DNA of 32,658 bases from positions 1 to 32,658 of IMG/VR virus record IMGVR_UViG_3300028392_000199. The stretch is one strand, 5' to 3'. The notes below the pieces were generated by a model. It saw only the letters and a list, made by a program, of their open reading frames with translations. It had not been told where the DNA came from and ran no database searches. Source of the DNA: a virus. The position numbers and the translations under genes are program-made. This document shows positions 5,240-11,440 of this stretch, piece after piece (within the stretch, counting starts at the first letter, position 1; the number at the start of each line of letters is the position of its first letter).

Positions 5240-5551
5240 ATGAAAGATATTTTAGGTGCTTGTTTATTAGGCGTTGTATTTGCAGCTATGTTTGTTTACG
5301 GCATACCTGCTAAAGCGCAAACTTATCCAATGACTAACGCTCAAGGCTATAACATGGGTACAGTACAAATAAACGGCAACACCGCACAGTTTGTAAACCC
5401 ACAAGGTTACACCACTCAGACTGCTACAATATATCCTAACCAAGTCGTAATCACGACACCAAATGGTTATACACAAAGCGTTGTTGGTAACACAGGCTAT
5501 ACAGTTCCATCTAGCCCACCAACACCTATGTCCCCTAGGGTAATGCAGTAG
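5240..5551 (+). CDS. Secreted repeat protein with 20-residue repeats
   Basis: 103 residues. Residues 1-26 are a clear signal peptide (MKDILGACLLGVVFAAMFVY then GIPAKA, cleavage before QT). The mature part holds three repeats of exactly 20 residues starting at positions 33, 53 and 73, each with N/T-x-Q/N-G-Y near its start (NAQGYNMGTVQ, NPQGYTTQTAT, TPNGYTQSVVG). The end is Pro-rich. Such strand-turn repeats suggest a small periplasmic or outer-surface beta structure. AAGGGGAAT gives a strong Shine-Dalgarno. Exported phage proteins of this kind may alter the host envelope or exclude other phages; function unknown. Confidence 0.8.
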   Translation: MKDILGACLLGVVFAAMFVYGIPAKAQTYPMTNAQGYNMGTVQINGNTAQFVNPQGYTTQTATIYPNQVVITTPNGYTQSVVGNTGYTVPSSPPTPMSPRVMQ

Positions 5552-5560
5552 GAGAAAGGA

Positions 5561-5932
5561 ATGTTTGATGAATTCTGGTCTTTATATCCACGAAAAATTG
5601 CTAAAGCAGTTGCTAGAAAAGCCTGGCAACGACTTAGCGAAGAACAACAACTTATGGCTGCAAAAGCTATTGACGAACATTGCCAATACTGGAGCGCAAA
5701 AGAAACCGAGTTAGATTTTATTCCCCATCCTGCTACCTGGTTAAACCAAGAGCGATGGGAAGATGAATTGGTAATTGAGCCGAAAAAAGTAAAAGAATCT
5801 AAAGAATGGATGTTTAGCAATGAAGGCATTGAAGCTAAGGCTAAAGAGTTGGGAATTATTGGTAACGGTTACGACACTTATGCAAGCCTCAAAGCCAAAT
5901 GTATGAAACAGCTAGGCATCAGTGCGCTGTAA
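5561..5932 (+). CDS. Replication-protein-like (phage O/DnaT-type C-terminal module)
   Basis: 123 residues. The N-terminal 70 carry the pattern FDEFWSLYPRKIAKAVARKA, W-x-x-L, then PHPATWLNQERWEDEL (residues ~56-71). This F-W-x-x-Y-P-x-K ... P-x-T-W-L-x-x-x-R-W-x-D-E module is the C-terminal part of many phage replication initiators and helicase loaders, where it probably contacts the host helicase. Here it stands alone without the winged-helix origin-binding part, so it may be a loader without its own origin recognition, or a truncated relative. GGAGAAAGG precedes the ATG. Confidence 0.65.
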   Translation: MFDEFWSLYPRKIAKAVARKAWQRLSEEQQLMAAKAIDEHCQYWSAKETELDFIPHPATWLNQERWEDELVIEPKKVKESKEWMFSNEGIEAKAKELGIIGNGYDTYASLKAKCMKQLGISAL

Positions 5933-6093
5933 GGTATTTATGTGCATTACGACATAAAAAAGGTTTAGCTTGGTTTCGTAAATACATTAGCGACAAAGAC
6001 TTTAGCGAAAAATTATTAACTGATTTTTTTAATCAGTACCAACTTGGCAATAAAGGGGAATGGGGAAAATGGATATTGAAAAATACATCGTAG
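5899..6093 (+). CDS. Hypothetical basic protein, 64 aa
   Basis: MYETARHQCAVRYLCALRHK and then WFRKYISDKDF, ending in NKGEWGKWILKNTS. The only in-frame start is the ATG at 5899, giving a 34-base overlap with the preceding gene; no good Shine-Dalgarno is seen, so translation is probably coupled. The R-x-x-C-x-V-R-Y pattern followed by a charged helix resembles small uncharacterised phage proteins of the DUF7696 kind; that similarity is weak. The next gene starts inside its last 25 bases. Confidence 0.5.
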   Translation: MYETARHQCAVRYLCALRHKKGLAWFRKYISDKDFSEKLLTDFFNQYQLGNKGEWGKWILKNTS

Positions 6094-6218
6094 CAGCAAC
6101 AGGGTTAGGGTATCTAGTAGTAGGCCTAGCGCAATACTTTAAAGGCTCACCAAGCAATGCTTTTATTTGGTTGGGTTATGCTGCCGCACAAATTGGTCTA
6201 TGGATGAATCTTAAATGA
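6069..6218 (+). CDS. Small membrane protein, 49 aa
   Basis: Starts ATG at 6069 after AAGGGGAATGGGGAAA and ends TGA at 6216-6218, overlapping the next start as ATGA. Two hydrophobic segments (YIVAATGLGYLVVGLAQYF and AFIWLGYAAAQIGLWM) are separated by KGSPSN, a two-pass hairpin with short ends. Size and topology would suit a class II-like holin or a small membrane effector, but it lies in the early region away from the endolysin. No family recognised. Confidence 0.6.
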   Translation: MDIEKYIVAATGLGYLVVGLAQYFKGSPSNAFIWLGYAAAQIGLWMNLK

Positions 6219-6544
6219 AAGAATTTAGCCCACATAACGCTTATGACACGCTTGAACGCATAAAAGAAAAATATGCCAAAGCAGAAGGTTTAGTTGCTGG
6301 CTTAGATGCAAAGAAAAAAGCCATTGTTGCAATTATGATGAAAAAGTCCAATGAAAACGCATTGGGAGCACAGGAGCGTGAAGCCTACGCCTCTAACGAA
6401 TATGCAGAGTATTGCGCACAAATTGACATAGCAACCGCTAATAAAACTTTATTAAAATTAGAAGTAGCGCAGGCCCAGATGGAGTTTGAGGCATGGCGCA
6501 CAGAGCAAGCAACCAATAGAAATATAGAAAGACTGACTAGATGA
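6215..6544 (+). CDS. Coiled-coil hypothetical phage protein, 109 aa
   Basis: Almost wholly alpha-helical: YDTLERIKEKYAKAEGLVAG, AKKKAIVAIMMKKSNENALG, then NKTLLKLEVAQAQMEFEAWR and a TEQATNRNIERL end. The closing E-x-W-R-x-x-x-x-x-N-R pattern is shared by a common, uncharacterised phage family. It overlaps both neighbours by ATGA, so it is translated as part of a chain with the 49-aa and 58-aa genes. It may be a small nucleic-acid or complex-assembly factor; function unknown. Confidence 0.7.
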   Translation: MKEFSPHNAYDTLERIKEKYAKAEGLVAGLDAKKKAIVAIMMKKSNENALGAQEREAYASNEYAEYCAQIDIATANKTLLKLEVAQAQMEFEAWRTEQATNRNIERLTR

Positions 6545-6717
6545 CTGACTACTCTGAAAACTATTTGCGGATACAACAGTTATTAAAGTGTTATCACAAA
6601 GCTACGCTTAAAAAACAATACGAAAAAGCTACATTGATAGCCAATGACCTAGCAGAAGAAACCATTAAGTTAGAGTTTTCTACCTATGACCAAGTCAGAA
6701 AGCAATGGTTGGCATAA
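6541..6717 (+). CDS. Small helical protein, 58 aa
   Basis: Starts with the ATGA overlap at 6541 and stops at the TAA at 6715-6717, whose last base begins the next gene. Sequence runs MTDYSENYLRIQQLLKCYHK, then KKQYEKATLIANDLAEE and YDQVRKQWLA. Predicted as one or two amphipathic helices with one Cys and one His. Coupling to both neighbours supports real translation. No family recognised. Confidence 0.6.
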   Translation: MTDYSENYLRIQQLLKCYHKATLKKQYEKATLIANDLAEETIKLEFSTYDQVRKQWLA

Positions 6718-7145
6718 TGCAAATTAAAAAGTTTGACCAAGTCTTGCATGATATGTATGACCCTCCAGCTAGAAAAGCTGTATCCGAATGGATAAAAATG
6801 AAATGGGGGTTTCAAGTCAAAGATAACCCTGATATATACGGTACAGACTTAATACTTGGGCGTGATAACAAACGCATAGGCTATGCAGAAGTAGAAGTTC
6901 GACAATGGAATCCACAATGCCCATTTGACACCATCCATGTGCCATATAGAAAAAAACATATGTTAGAAGTGCCTAATACATTGTTTTTTGCTCTTACCCA
7001 AGATATGACCCATGCTTATTGGATTAAAGGAGAAAAAGTATTTGGGCATCCTTTATGGGAAATGAAAGATAATACTAAGCATGAGGCATACTACGATGTA
7101 CCTAAGAATTTATTTGATTTTGTGGATTTAACCCAACCCTTTTAA
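6717..7145 (+). CDS. PD-(D/E)XK-like hypothetical protein
   Basis: 142 residues from the ATG at 6717 (TAATG with the previous stop); an ATG at 6705 would overlap more. The segment YGTDLIL (41-47) followed by IGYAEVEVRQW (54-64) has the D-xn-E-x-E spacing of a restriction-endonuclease-like core, with Glu replacing the usual Lys. A conserved-looking stretch PFDTIHVPYRKKHML follows. Late residues are rich in aromatic and His (THAYWIKGEKVFGHPLW). It may process DNA next to the Ref-type nuclease downstream; the variant motif means activity is uncertain. Confidence 0.55.
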   Translation: MQIKKFDQVLHDMYDPPARKAVSEWIKMKWGFQVKDNPDIYGTDLILGRDNKRIGYAEVEVRQWNPQCPFDTIHVPYRKKHMLEVPNTLFFALTQDMTHAYWIKGEKVFGHPLWEMKDNTKHEAYYDVPKNLFDFVDLTQPF

Positions 7146-7429
7146 TGACCAAAGATGAAAAGAACGCTCTTAACAAGATTGCCGAACTCGGATGTATTCT
7201 CTGTTCCACCATCCTTGGGTTTGAAGGTACTCCGTCAGAACTCCATCATATCCGCAGGTATGGAGGTAAACGGTCTACATCCCCTTGCATCCCACTATGC
7301 CCAGAACACCATCGTGGAAACACTGGTGTTCACGGATTGGGTGCAAAAGGTTTTGAAAGTAAATGGGGAGTTACCCAGGCGTGGCTCTTGGAGCAAGTCA
7401 ATAAGAGACTTGGAAAGGTCAATGAGTGA
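7145..7429 (+). CDS. Ref-family HNH nuclease (RecA-dependent type)
   Basis: 94 residues with a compact zinc-HNH layout: GCILC (C17, C20), ELHHIRRYGG (His34-His35), then IPLCPEHHRGNTGVHG (C52, H55, H56, H63) and FESKWG. This is the pattern of phage P1 Ref and its relatives, nucleases that cut DNA at RecA filaments or displaced loops and boost recombination. Only the nuclease core is present, without the disordered N-terminal part of P1 Ref. It overlaps the preceding gene by one base (TAATG). Together with ERF and the PD-(D/E)XK enzyme it points to heavy use of recombination. Confidence 0.88.
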   Translation: MTKDEKNALNKIAELGCILCSTILGFEGTPSELHHIRRYGGKRSTSPCIPLCPEHHRGNTGVHGLGAKGFESKWGVTQAWLLEQVNKRLGKVNE

Positions 7430-7506
7430 ATGACTTATTACTTGCCTTTGGCGTATTAGTTTTATTGCTACCTATAATAGCTGTATGGATAAGCCTACAA
7501 TTCTAG
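7426..7506 (+). CDS. Tiny membrane peptide, 26 aa
   Basis: Reads GTG at 7426 overlapping the TGA of the nuclease gene (GTGA), then a single hydrophobic helix (LLLAFGVLVLLLPIIAVWI), ending SLQF before TAG. The stop-start overlap and almost pure transmembrane composition support it; the absence of a Shine-Dalgarno and its length keep confidence low. Last rightward gene before the convergent SprT-like gene, which it overlaps by 12 bases. Confidence 0.35.
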   Translation: MNDLLLAFGVLVLLLPIIAVWISLQF

Positions 7507-7842
7507 GGGGTCAAACCCCAATTCAGACGAGATACGGTGCGCTCTACTACGAAACTCCTTATCGTGGTGAGTCCACTTGTTTGTTGTGTGACGGCTCATG
7601 TGGATACATTCGTGGCACAAAACACGAATCACCGTATCTAAATGACCACAACGAGCAGACGAAATAGTTATAGTGTGTTCAAAATCCTCGCCTGTATCGT
7701 AGGTATATGAACCCATAACTCCTGGGTCTTTATCTACAATAAATTCTATTTCTTCTGGTATCGGCATATTCCAACGAGCAAAAGGCTGCATACAATAGAT
7801 TGCAGAATATAAGTTTTGTAAGATTGCTGGTGTTAATTTCAT
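7495..7842 (-). CDS. SprT-like zinc metalloprotease
   Basis: 115 residues. HECIHMSRH (residues 77-85) is an H-E-x-x-H zinc site, followed by WTHHDKEFRSRAHRISSELG with a further His (92/93) in the place of the third ligand; this is the core of SprT/Spartan-type proteases. The N-terminal part (FIVDKDPGVMGSYTYDTGED, then HTITIS) is the usual beta framework. The family includes enzymes that degrade DNA-protein crosslinks; bacterial SprT is uncharacterised. No C-terminal zinc ribbon is present. Start overlaps the metallophosphoesterase stop as ATGA. Confidence 0.85.
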   Translation of the reverse strand: MKLTPAILQNLYSAIYCMQPFARWNMPIPEEIEFIVDKDPGVMGSYTYDTGEDFEHTITISSARCGHLDTVIRVLCHECIHMSRHTTNKWTHHDKEFRSRAHRISSELGFDPLEL

Positions 7843-8798
7843 ACTTGATGAATCTTTCCACGAAACTCTACTTCATCCTCGCCCCATACTCTAATCATTT
7901 CAGGCTGAAGCAATTTGCTGCGCTCAAATGAAAGCATTACAAAACCACTATTCCAGTCTTTAGGAGTGTCCTCTGTATAACTGAACTGTTGTCCATTAGG
8001 GTCAGCTAGTGTTCCTGTCTGAACGCCCCAGCGTGTGCCGTTATAGTCATTAAAAGGTATAGCACTAAGTACATGAGTATGACCTGTAATCATATTAACC
8101 CCTGAATTGACAGCATTATTTCTGCCGCCAGTCCAACCACCCTTCCAACGGTGCTTAACGCAAGTATCTTCATTGAGCCAAACACTCCAACATGGCAACC
8201 ACATAGGGAAATAGTCTTTAAGACTTGTGCCAGGTATACCTTCAAACGAAGGTAAGTTAGCCACAATGTTGGCTTCTAGTCTTTGGTCATGATTGCCCAT
8301 AGGGAAAAACAACTTAGCACCTACAGCAGTCGCCTCAATTTCGCCTAAATAATGCTGACAGGCTTCTAACTCTTCTTTCATTGTTGGCAACTTATTCCAA
8401 TCGGTGCGTGGAAAACGACTAATGGAAGCCCCATCTAGGGCATCTCCATTGCAAATAACCGCAGTTGGCTTGAACTCTTTAATCATTTCTATCAGCGCTT
8501 TGTAGGCTGTAGTAGTTTCGTCAGGCCAAAAGTGTGCGTCACTAAAGACTATCACTCGACCTTTTTCTATTTCCATACCCCTGCGTACATTGCCAGGAGT
8601 CTGTTGTGTTTTCTTTACATAAGCAGGGTTTTGGCTATTGAATGTATCTAAAATGATACCAAGCCTATTTTCTATAGACCTACGCCTAGCCATAACATTT
8701 CTAATGGCTATACCATTGACTTTGGAAAATTCGCTAGGACTACCAATCTTATTCCAAGACTCTATCCACTGCTCATCGGTTAAATGATACCCAGCCAT
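7839..8798 (-). CDS. Calcineurin-like metallophosphoesterase with N-terminal HTH
   Basis: 319 residues. Residues ~1-50 look like a DNA-binding helix-turn-helix (DEQWIESWNKIGSPSEFSKV, then AIRNVMARRRSIE). The catalytic part has all five metal motifs: FSDAH (85-89), NGDALDG (117-123), GNHD (168-171), KHRW (215-218) and TGHTH (238-242). Such enzymes hydrolyse phosphoesters or act as nucleases; the added HTH suggests a DNA substrate. Related proteins are common in phage early regions. AAGGGGAAT precedes the ATG. It is the first gene of a two-gene leftward unit with the SprT-like protease, divergent from the VRR-NUC gene by only 45 bases. Confidence 0.9.
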   Translation of the reverse strand: MAGYHLTDEQWIESWNKIGSPSEFSKVNGIAIRNVMARRRSIENRLGIILDTFNSQNPAYVKKTQQTPGNVRRGMEIEKGRVIVFSDAHFWPDETTTAYKALIEMIKEFKPTAVICNGDALDGASISRFPRTDWNKLPTMKEELEACQHYLGEIEATAVGAKLFFPMGNHDQRLEANIVANLPSFEGIPGTSLKDYFPMWLPCWSVWLNEDTCVKHRWKGGWTGGRNNAVNSGVNMITGHTHVLSAIPFNDYNGTRWGVQTGTLADPNGQQFSYTEDTPKDWNSGFVMLSFERSKLLQPEMIRVWGEDEVEFRGKIHQV

Positions 8799-8843
8799 TT
8801 GATTCCCCTTATACTATAAGTTTACAAACACTAACATAGAATT

Positions 8844-9125
8844 ATGTCTTATATAAAAAAAGTTGATAAAAATCAGAAGGATGTTGTAAAAGCGCTACGA
8901 GATTATGGCGCTGATGTTTTCCTTTTACATACGGTTGGCGGAGGAATCCCTGACCTTATGGTGTGCTACGAAGATAATACTATTTTAATGGAAGTTAAAG
9001 ATGGGGAAGATAAAAAGCTCACTCCCCAACAAATCACCCTTTTTGCTAATTGGAGGGGTGGCCCTTTACATAGGGTAAATTCCGTGCAAGAAGCTATAGA
9101 AGTGCTAAAATTATATGAACTTTAA
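8844..9125 (+). CDS. VRR-NUC-like nuclease
   Basis: 93 residues, the size of stand-alone phage VRR-NUC proteins. After an N-terminal helix (NQKDVVKALRDYGADVFLLH) comes GGGIPDLMV (P36-D37) and ILMEVKDG (E50-V-K52), the metal-binding D...E-x-K set, then LTPQQITLFANWRGG, the typical Q helix. The fold cuts branched DNA in the FAN1-like family; phage versions are thought to resolve replication or recombination intermediates. It starts a rightward unit opposite the metallophosphoesterase. No strong Shine-Dalgarno. Confidence 0.85.
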   Translation: MSYIKKVDKNQKDVVKALRDYGADVFLLHTVGGGIPDLMVCYEDNTILMEVKDGEDKKLTPQQITLFANWRGGPLHRVNSVQEAIEVLKLYEL

Positions 9126-9134
9126 AGGTGTCCT

Positions 9135-9500
9135 ATGCAAGAAACTAAAAATGTCGCTATGTTTGCCGCTACTTTGTTGCATAGCAGCACTAACACTCAT
9201 TTCTTTCATTGGGCAACAAACTCTTACTCACAGCATAAAGCTCTGGGCAAATACTATGATGAGATAGTTGAGCTAATAGATAGCTATGTAGAAGCCTATA
9301 TGGGCTGCTATGAGCAGATTAAAGAGTTTCCTAGCGTCTATCACCAGCCTAAAGAACCACTCAAGTACTTGGAATCATTAAAGAATTTCGTGGCAGAAGC
9401 TAACGCAGATTTGCCGCAAAAGCAAGAACTAATCAACATTGTTGCCGAAATCCAGCAGCTTATTGACTCTACTATCTACAAACTCAAATACCTTAAGTAA
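9135..9500 (+). CDS. DUF5856-like helical protein
   Basis: 121 residues, all alpha. The N-terminal portion AATLLHSSTNTHFFHWATNS followed by HKALGKYYDEIVELIDSYVE has regularly placed His and Glu/Asp residues (H-x-x-H-W ... H ... Y-D-x-I-x-E-x-I-D), as in ferritin/Dps-like four-helix proteins and in the phage family DUF5856. Metal binding is therefore plausible. The C-terminal half (PQKQELINIVAEIQQLIDST) is a further helix pair. It overlaps the next gene by one base (TAATG). Cellular role unknown; protection of phage DNA is one speculation. Confidence 0.75.
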   Translation: MQETKNVAMFAATLLHSSTNTHFFHWATNSYSQHKALGKYYDEIVELIDSYVEAYMGCYEQIKEFPSVYHQPKEPLKYLESLKNFVAEANADLPQKQELINIVAEIQQLIDSTIYKLKYLK

Positions 9501-10078
9501 TGGCTGATTACGCTACCGATTTATTGGCGCAAGCAACACAGGCATATCCTTTTGTTGCAAAGCACAATCCTATGGTAGTTGTAAATCCTGCCGAAAATAG
9601 AGGATATGCAGAAACATACCCAGTTGGTGAAACTGGTGCGCCATTACCTGAAGGCGGTTTTAATAAACATTTATCTTTACCTATTGATAGGATTGGCGTA
9701 GAAGTATTTAAACCTAACCAATTTACGCACCATGATTTAGCCGCAGAAATGTTACATATTGACCCTGTTGCCAATCAAGCAAGGGAAGCATTAACTAAAA
9801 CTTGGTCGCCAAAACAATTAAAAACACTTAAAGAACACGCATTAGACTATCAAGCTACATTAGATGAAGGTAGACCAGAAGCTGATGCTATTAAAAATGC
9901 TACTGATTCTGCATTGCGTGGATATACAGTAGGGCAATGGCCTGAAGAAATAAACAAAGCATTGAAATATAGTCCTGCACAATTAAAAGTTCTTGAGTCA
10001 TTAAAAACTTATATGACACAACCACCAAGCCGTAAAGCTATTATTGAACAACAAATTAATCAATTACCACAGGAATAA
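9500..10078 (+). CDS. Hypothetical protein with shared C-terminal tag, 192 aa
   Basis: The N-terminal half is rich in Pro, Ala and His with motifs MVVVNPAENRGYAETYPVGE, GAPLPEGGFNKHLSL and FTHHDLAAEMLHIDP; the C-terminal half is helical (PKQLKTLKEHALDYQATLDE). It ends SRKAIIEQQINQLPQE. Nearly the same peptide closes the 136-aa protein encoded at 10485-10895. The THHDLAAEMLHIDP stretch could be a catalytic or metal site, but I recognise no family. It lies in a rightward cluster of small accessory genes upstream of the late region. Confidence 0.75.
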   Translation: MADYATDLLAQATQAYPFVAKHNPMVVVNPAENRGYAETYPVGETGAPLPEGGFNKHLSLPIDRIGVEVFKPNQFTHHDLAAEMLHIDPVANQAREALTKTWSPKQLKTLKEHALDYQATLDEGRPEADAIKNATDSALRGYTVGQWPEEINKALKYSPAQLKVLESLKTYMTQPPSRKAIIEQQINQLPQE

Positions 10079-10081
10079 ATC

Positions 10082-10261
10082 ATGCCACTCGACAAGTCTG
10101 GGTCAGCCCAATCAGTAGGTAAAAACTACAAAACAGAAGTTGCCGCTGGAAAACCAAAGAAACAAGCATTGGCTATAGCTTTAAGTGAGCAAAGAGCACA
10201 CGCTAAAGGCTCTACTAAATCTAAGCTAGAAGCTGCTTATAAGAAGCACATGGAGTCATAA
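10082..10261 (+). CDS. Small basic phage protein, 59 aa (DUF6496-like)
   Basis: MPLDKSGSAQSVGKNYKTEV is followed by AAGKPKKQALAIALSEQRAH and a lysine-rich end. The V-G-K-N ... G-K-P-x-K-Q-A-L-A-I-A-L core is a widespread motif of small uncharacterised phage proteins, similar to DUF6496. It is strongly basic, so nucleic-acid binding is possible. Four bases separate it from the 192-aa gene and TAATG joins it to the next. No good Shine-Dalgarno; coupling probably drives translation. Confidence 0.7.
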   Translation: MPLDKSGSAQSVGKNYKTEVAAGKPKKQALAIALSEQRAHAKGSTKSKLEAAYKKHMES

Positions 10262-10482
10262 TGAAACACATGACAAGAAGCTACCCACCAGAAGACGCTA
10301 TGCTTAGGCCGCACAAAGAATCAACGCTTGAGAAACAACAGAAAAAGCGTCAAGACCATAATCCTCCATTAGAGTTAGATGAGTCTGGCATCCTCAACAA
10401 GAAAGCTAACCAACGCATGAAGCGTAAACAGGCTTTAATGGATGCAATGAATAAGAACCACGACCCTGACATTGTGGGCTAA
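10261..10482 (+). CDS. Small basic hypothetical protein, 73 aa
   Basis: Starts at the TAATG joint with the previous gene. Very basic and polar: YPPEDAMLRPHKESTLEKQQ, KKRQDHNPPLELDESGILNK, then KANQRMKRKQALMDAMNKNH. Probably disordered or helical with nucleic-acid affinity. Two bases separate it from the next gene's GTG start. No family recognised. Confidence 0.65.
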   Translation: MKHMTRSYPPEDAMLRPHKESTLEKQQKKRQDHNPPLELDESGILNKKANQRMKRKQALMDAMNKNHDPDIVG

Positions 10483-10484
10483 TT

Positions 10485-10895
10485 GTGCCAATCACTGATT
10501 TTCAAAAGTATGCTCATTTAACATCAGATAACAAAGATTTGACTGCTGACTACAAGCCGTTAAATTTTGATGCCCTTATGAAAGCTGGTGCATTTAGAGT
10601 TACCCATCAAGGCTCAAGCACAGAAAAATATAACCCTGACCCCAAAGCAGGGTTTTCCCTAGTATCAGGTTACAACGATGCGCTTGGCGGAAATACTCCG
10701 CAATGGAAAAACAACCCATCTGCTTACCCTGTTGTACAGAATATGTTTCAAAACACTCCTGAAAACATAGGTGCGCATAAATACTTACAAATTATTCAGT
10801 CTGCCCAAGATTTAGGCATGACTCCAGAACAGATATATGCTCAACCAAATAGAAAACAAATAATTGAGCAACAAATCAACTCTTTGCCAGAATAA
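10485..10895 (+). CDS. Hypothetical protein with shared C-terminal tag, 136 aa
   Basis: Start is GTG at 10485; no ATG precedes the conserved-looking N-terminus (MPITDFQKYAHLTSDNKDLT). The middle holds an Asn/Pro-rich stretch (STEKYNPDPKAGFSLVSGYN, ALGGNTPQWKNNPSAYPVVQ). It ends PNRKQIIEQQINSLPE, closely matching the end of the 192-aa protein three genes upstream although the DNA differs at many third positions. This suggests a functional peptide kept by selection. Last gene of the rightward accessory cluster; no family recognised. Confidence 0.65.
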   Translation: MPITDFQKYAHLTSDNKDLTADYKPLNFDALMKAGAFRVTHQGSSTEKYNPDPKAGFSLVSGYNDALGGNTPQWKNNPSAYPVVQNMFQNTPENIGAHKYLQIIQSAQDLGMTPEQIYAQPNRKQIIEQQINSLPE

Positions 10896-10903
10896 TATAA
10901 ATC

Positions 10904-10988
10904 TACCGTGTAACTCAAACCCAACTTTGGTTGGCCTGTTTTGTAAATATACCGTGTAATATTAGTCCAACTTTGGTTACCCTGTTTT
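10904..10988. repeat. Two 39-nt direct repeats at a convergent junction
   Basis: Copies at 10904-10942 and 10950-10988, period 46 bp. Each has TACCGTGTAA, seven variable bases, CCAACTTTGGTT, two variable bases, then CCTGTTTT. The CCAAC-TTTG-GTTGG of the first copy can form a short hairpin. The second copy runs into the end of the convergent HTH gene. Possible regulator sites, weak terminators or recombination sites. Confidence 0.7.
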
Positions 10989-11153
10989 CATAAGCTGCTT
11001 TAAAGACAGGCAAGCCATCCCAATATGATTAGGGGCTTTCTGAGCCTTTGTTTCCCATCTGGTATATGTAACCCTATGAACTCCCAAAAGCCTCGCAGCG
11101 CTCGATTGGGTAAGTCCTAGCCCTACCCTCCATTTAAGTAGGTCGTATTCCAT
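10977..11153 (-). CDS. XRE-type helix-turn-helix protein, 58 aa
   Basis: ATG at 11153 with GGAG five bases upstream, stop TAA at 10979-10977. MEYDLLKWRVGLGLTQSSAA followed by RLLGVHRVTYTRWET is a complete XRE helix-turn-helix (residues ~5-36): the L-T-Q-x-x-A-A-x-x-L-G-V turn and the W-E recognition end are clear. The rest is a short basic helix. Only the DNA-binding unit is present, as in Cro-size repressors. It lies below a strong terminator and reads into direct repeats that might be its own sites. Confidence 0.75.
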   Translation of the reverse strand: MEYDLLKWRVGLGLTQSSAARLLGVHRVTYTRWETKAQKAPNHIGMACLSLKQLMKTG

Positions 11154-11164
11154 AAATGCTCCGC

Positions 11165-11192
11165 AAAATAAAGAGGGGAGCGAACCCCCCTC
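11165..11192 (-). terminator. Intrinsic terminator with UUCG loop
   Basis: On the minus strand GAGGGGGG-TTCG-CTCCCCTC forms an 8-bp stem (one G-T pair) with a UUCG tetraloop, followed by TTTATTTT. It closes the leftward small-gene operon 18 bases after the stop at 11210, before the HTH gene. Confidence 0.85.
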
Positions 11193-11209
11193 ATGTTAGT
11201 AAATGCCTC

Positions 11210-11440
11210 TTAATACTCTAAGCCTGCACTATCCATCATCATCGACTGGTTATGAATCATAAGAGTTCGTAAAGCCTTGAGAGCGTCTCTCACTTGATAT
11301 TTACTAAAGGCATCCCCCTCCATGTCTTTAATGATGTAGCGTAGGACTGAGAACATTTCGTCATAGTCGCTATAAGCCATATACAAAGACTCGGCGTATT
11401 GGTCTTCTTTAGTGAATTTAGGTGTTTTCTTAACTGTCAT
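11210..11440 (-). CDS. Hypothetical protein, 76 aa
   Basis: Start at 11440 (MTVKKTPKFTKEDQYAESLY) is chosen because AAGGGAG lies seven bases before it and the preceding small gene overlaps it as ATGA. The rest is helical with several Met (EMFSVLRYIIKDMEGDAFSK, ALKALRTLMIHNQSMMM). No membrane segment. Last gene before the UUCG-loop terminator in an operon of very small genes. Function unknown. Confidence 0.7.
   Translation of the reverse strand: MTVKKTPKFTKEDQYAESLYMAYSDYDEMFSVLRYIIKDMEGDAFSKYQVRDALKALRTLMIHNQSMMMDSAGLEY

Noticed and set aside
5899-6093. Frameshifted extension of the replication-like gene
   Set aside because: The upstream gene ends with a normal stop and its family pattern is complete; the overlapping frame has its own ATG and a different composition.
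7485-7667. Rightward 60-aa frame with CLLCDGSCG cysteines
   Set aside because: It lies antisense to the SprT-like gene, whose HECIH motif is clear; the cysteines are a by-product of the opposite frame.
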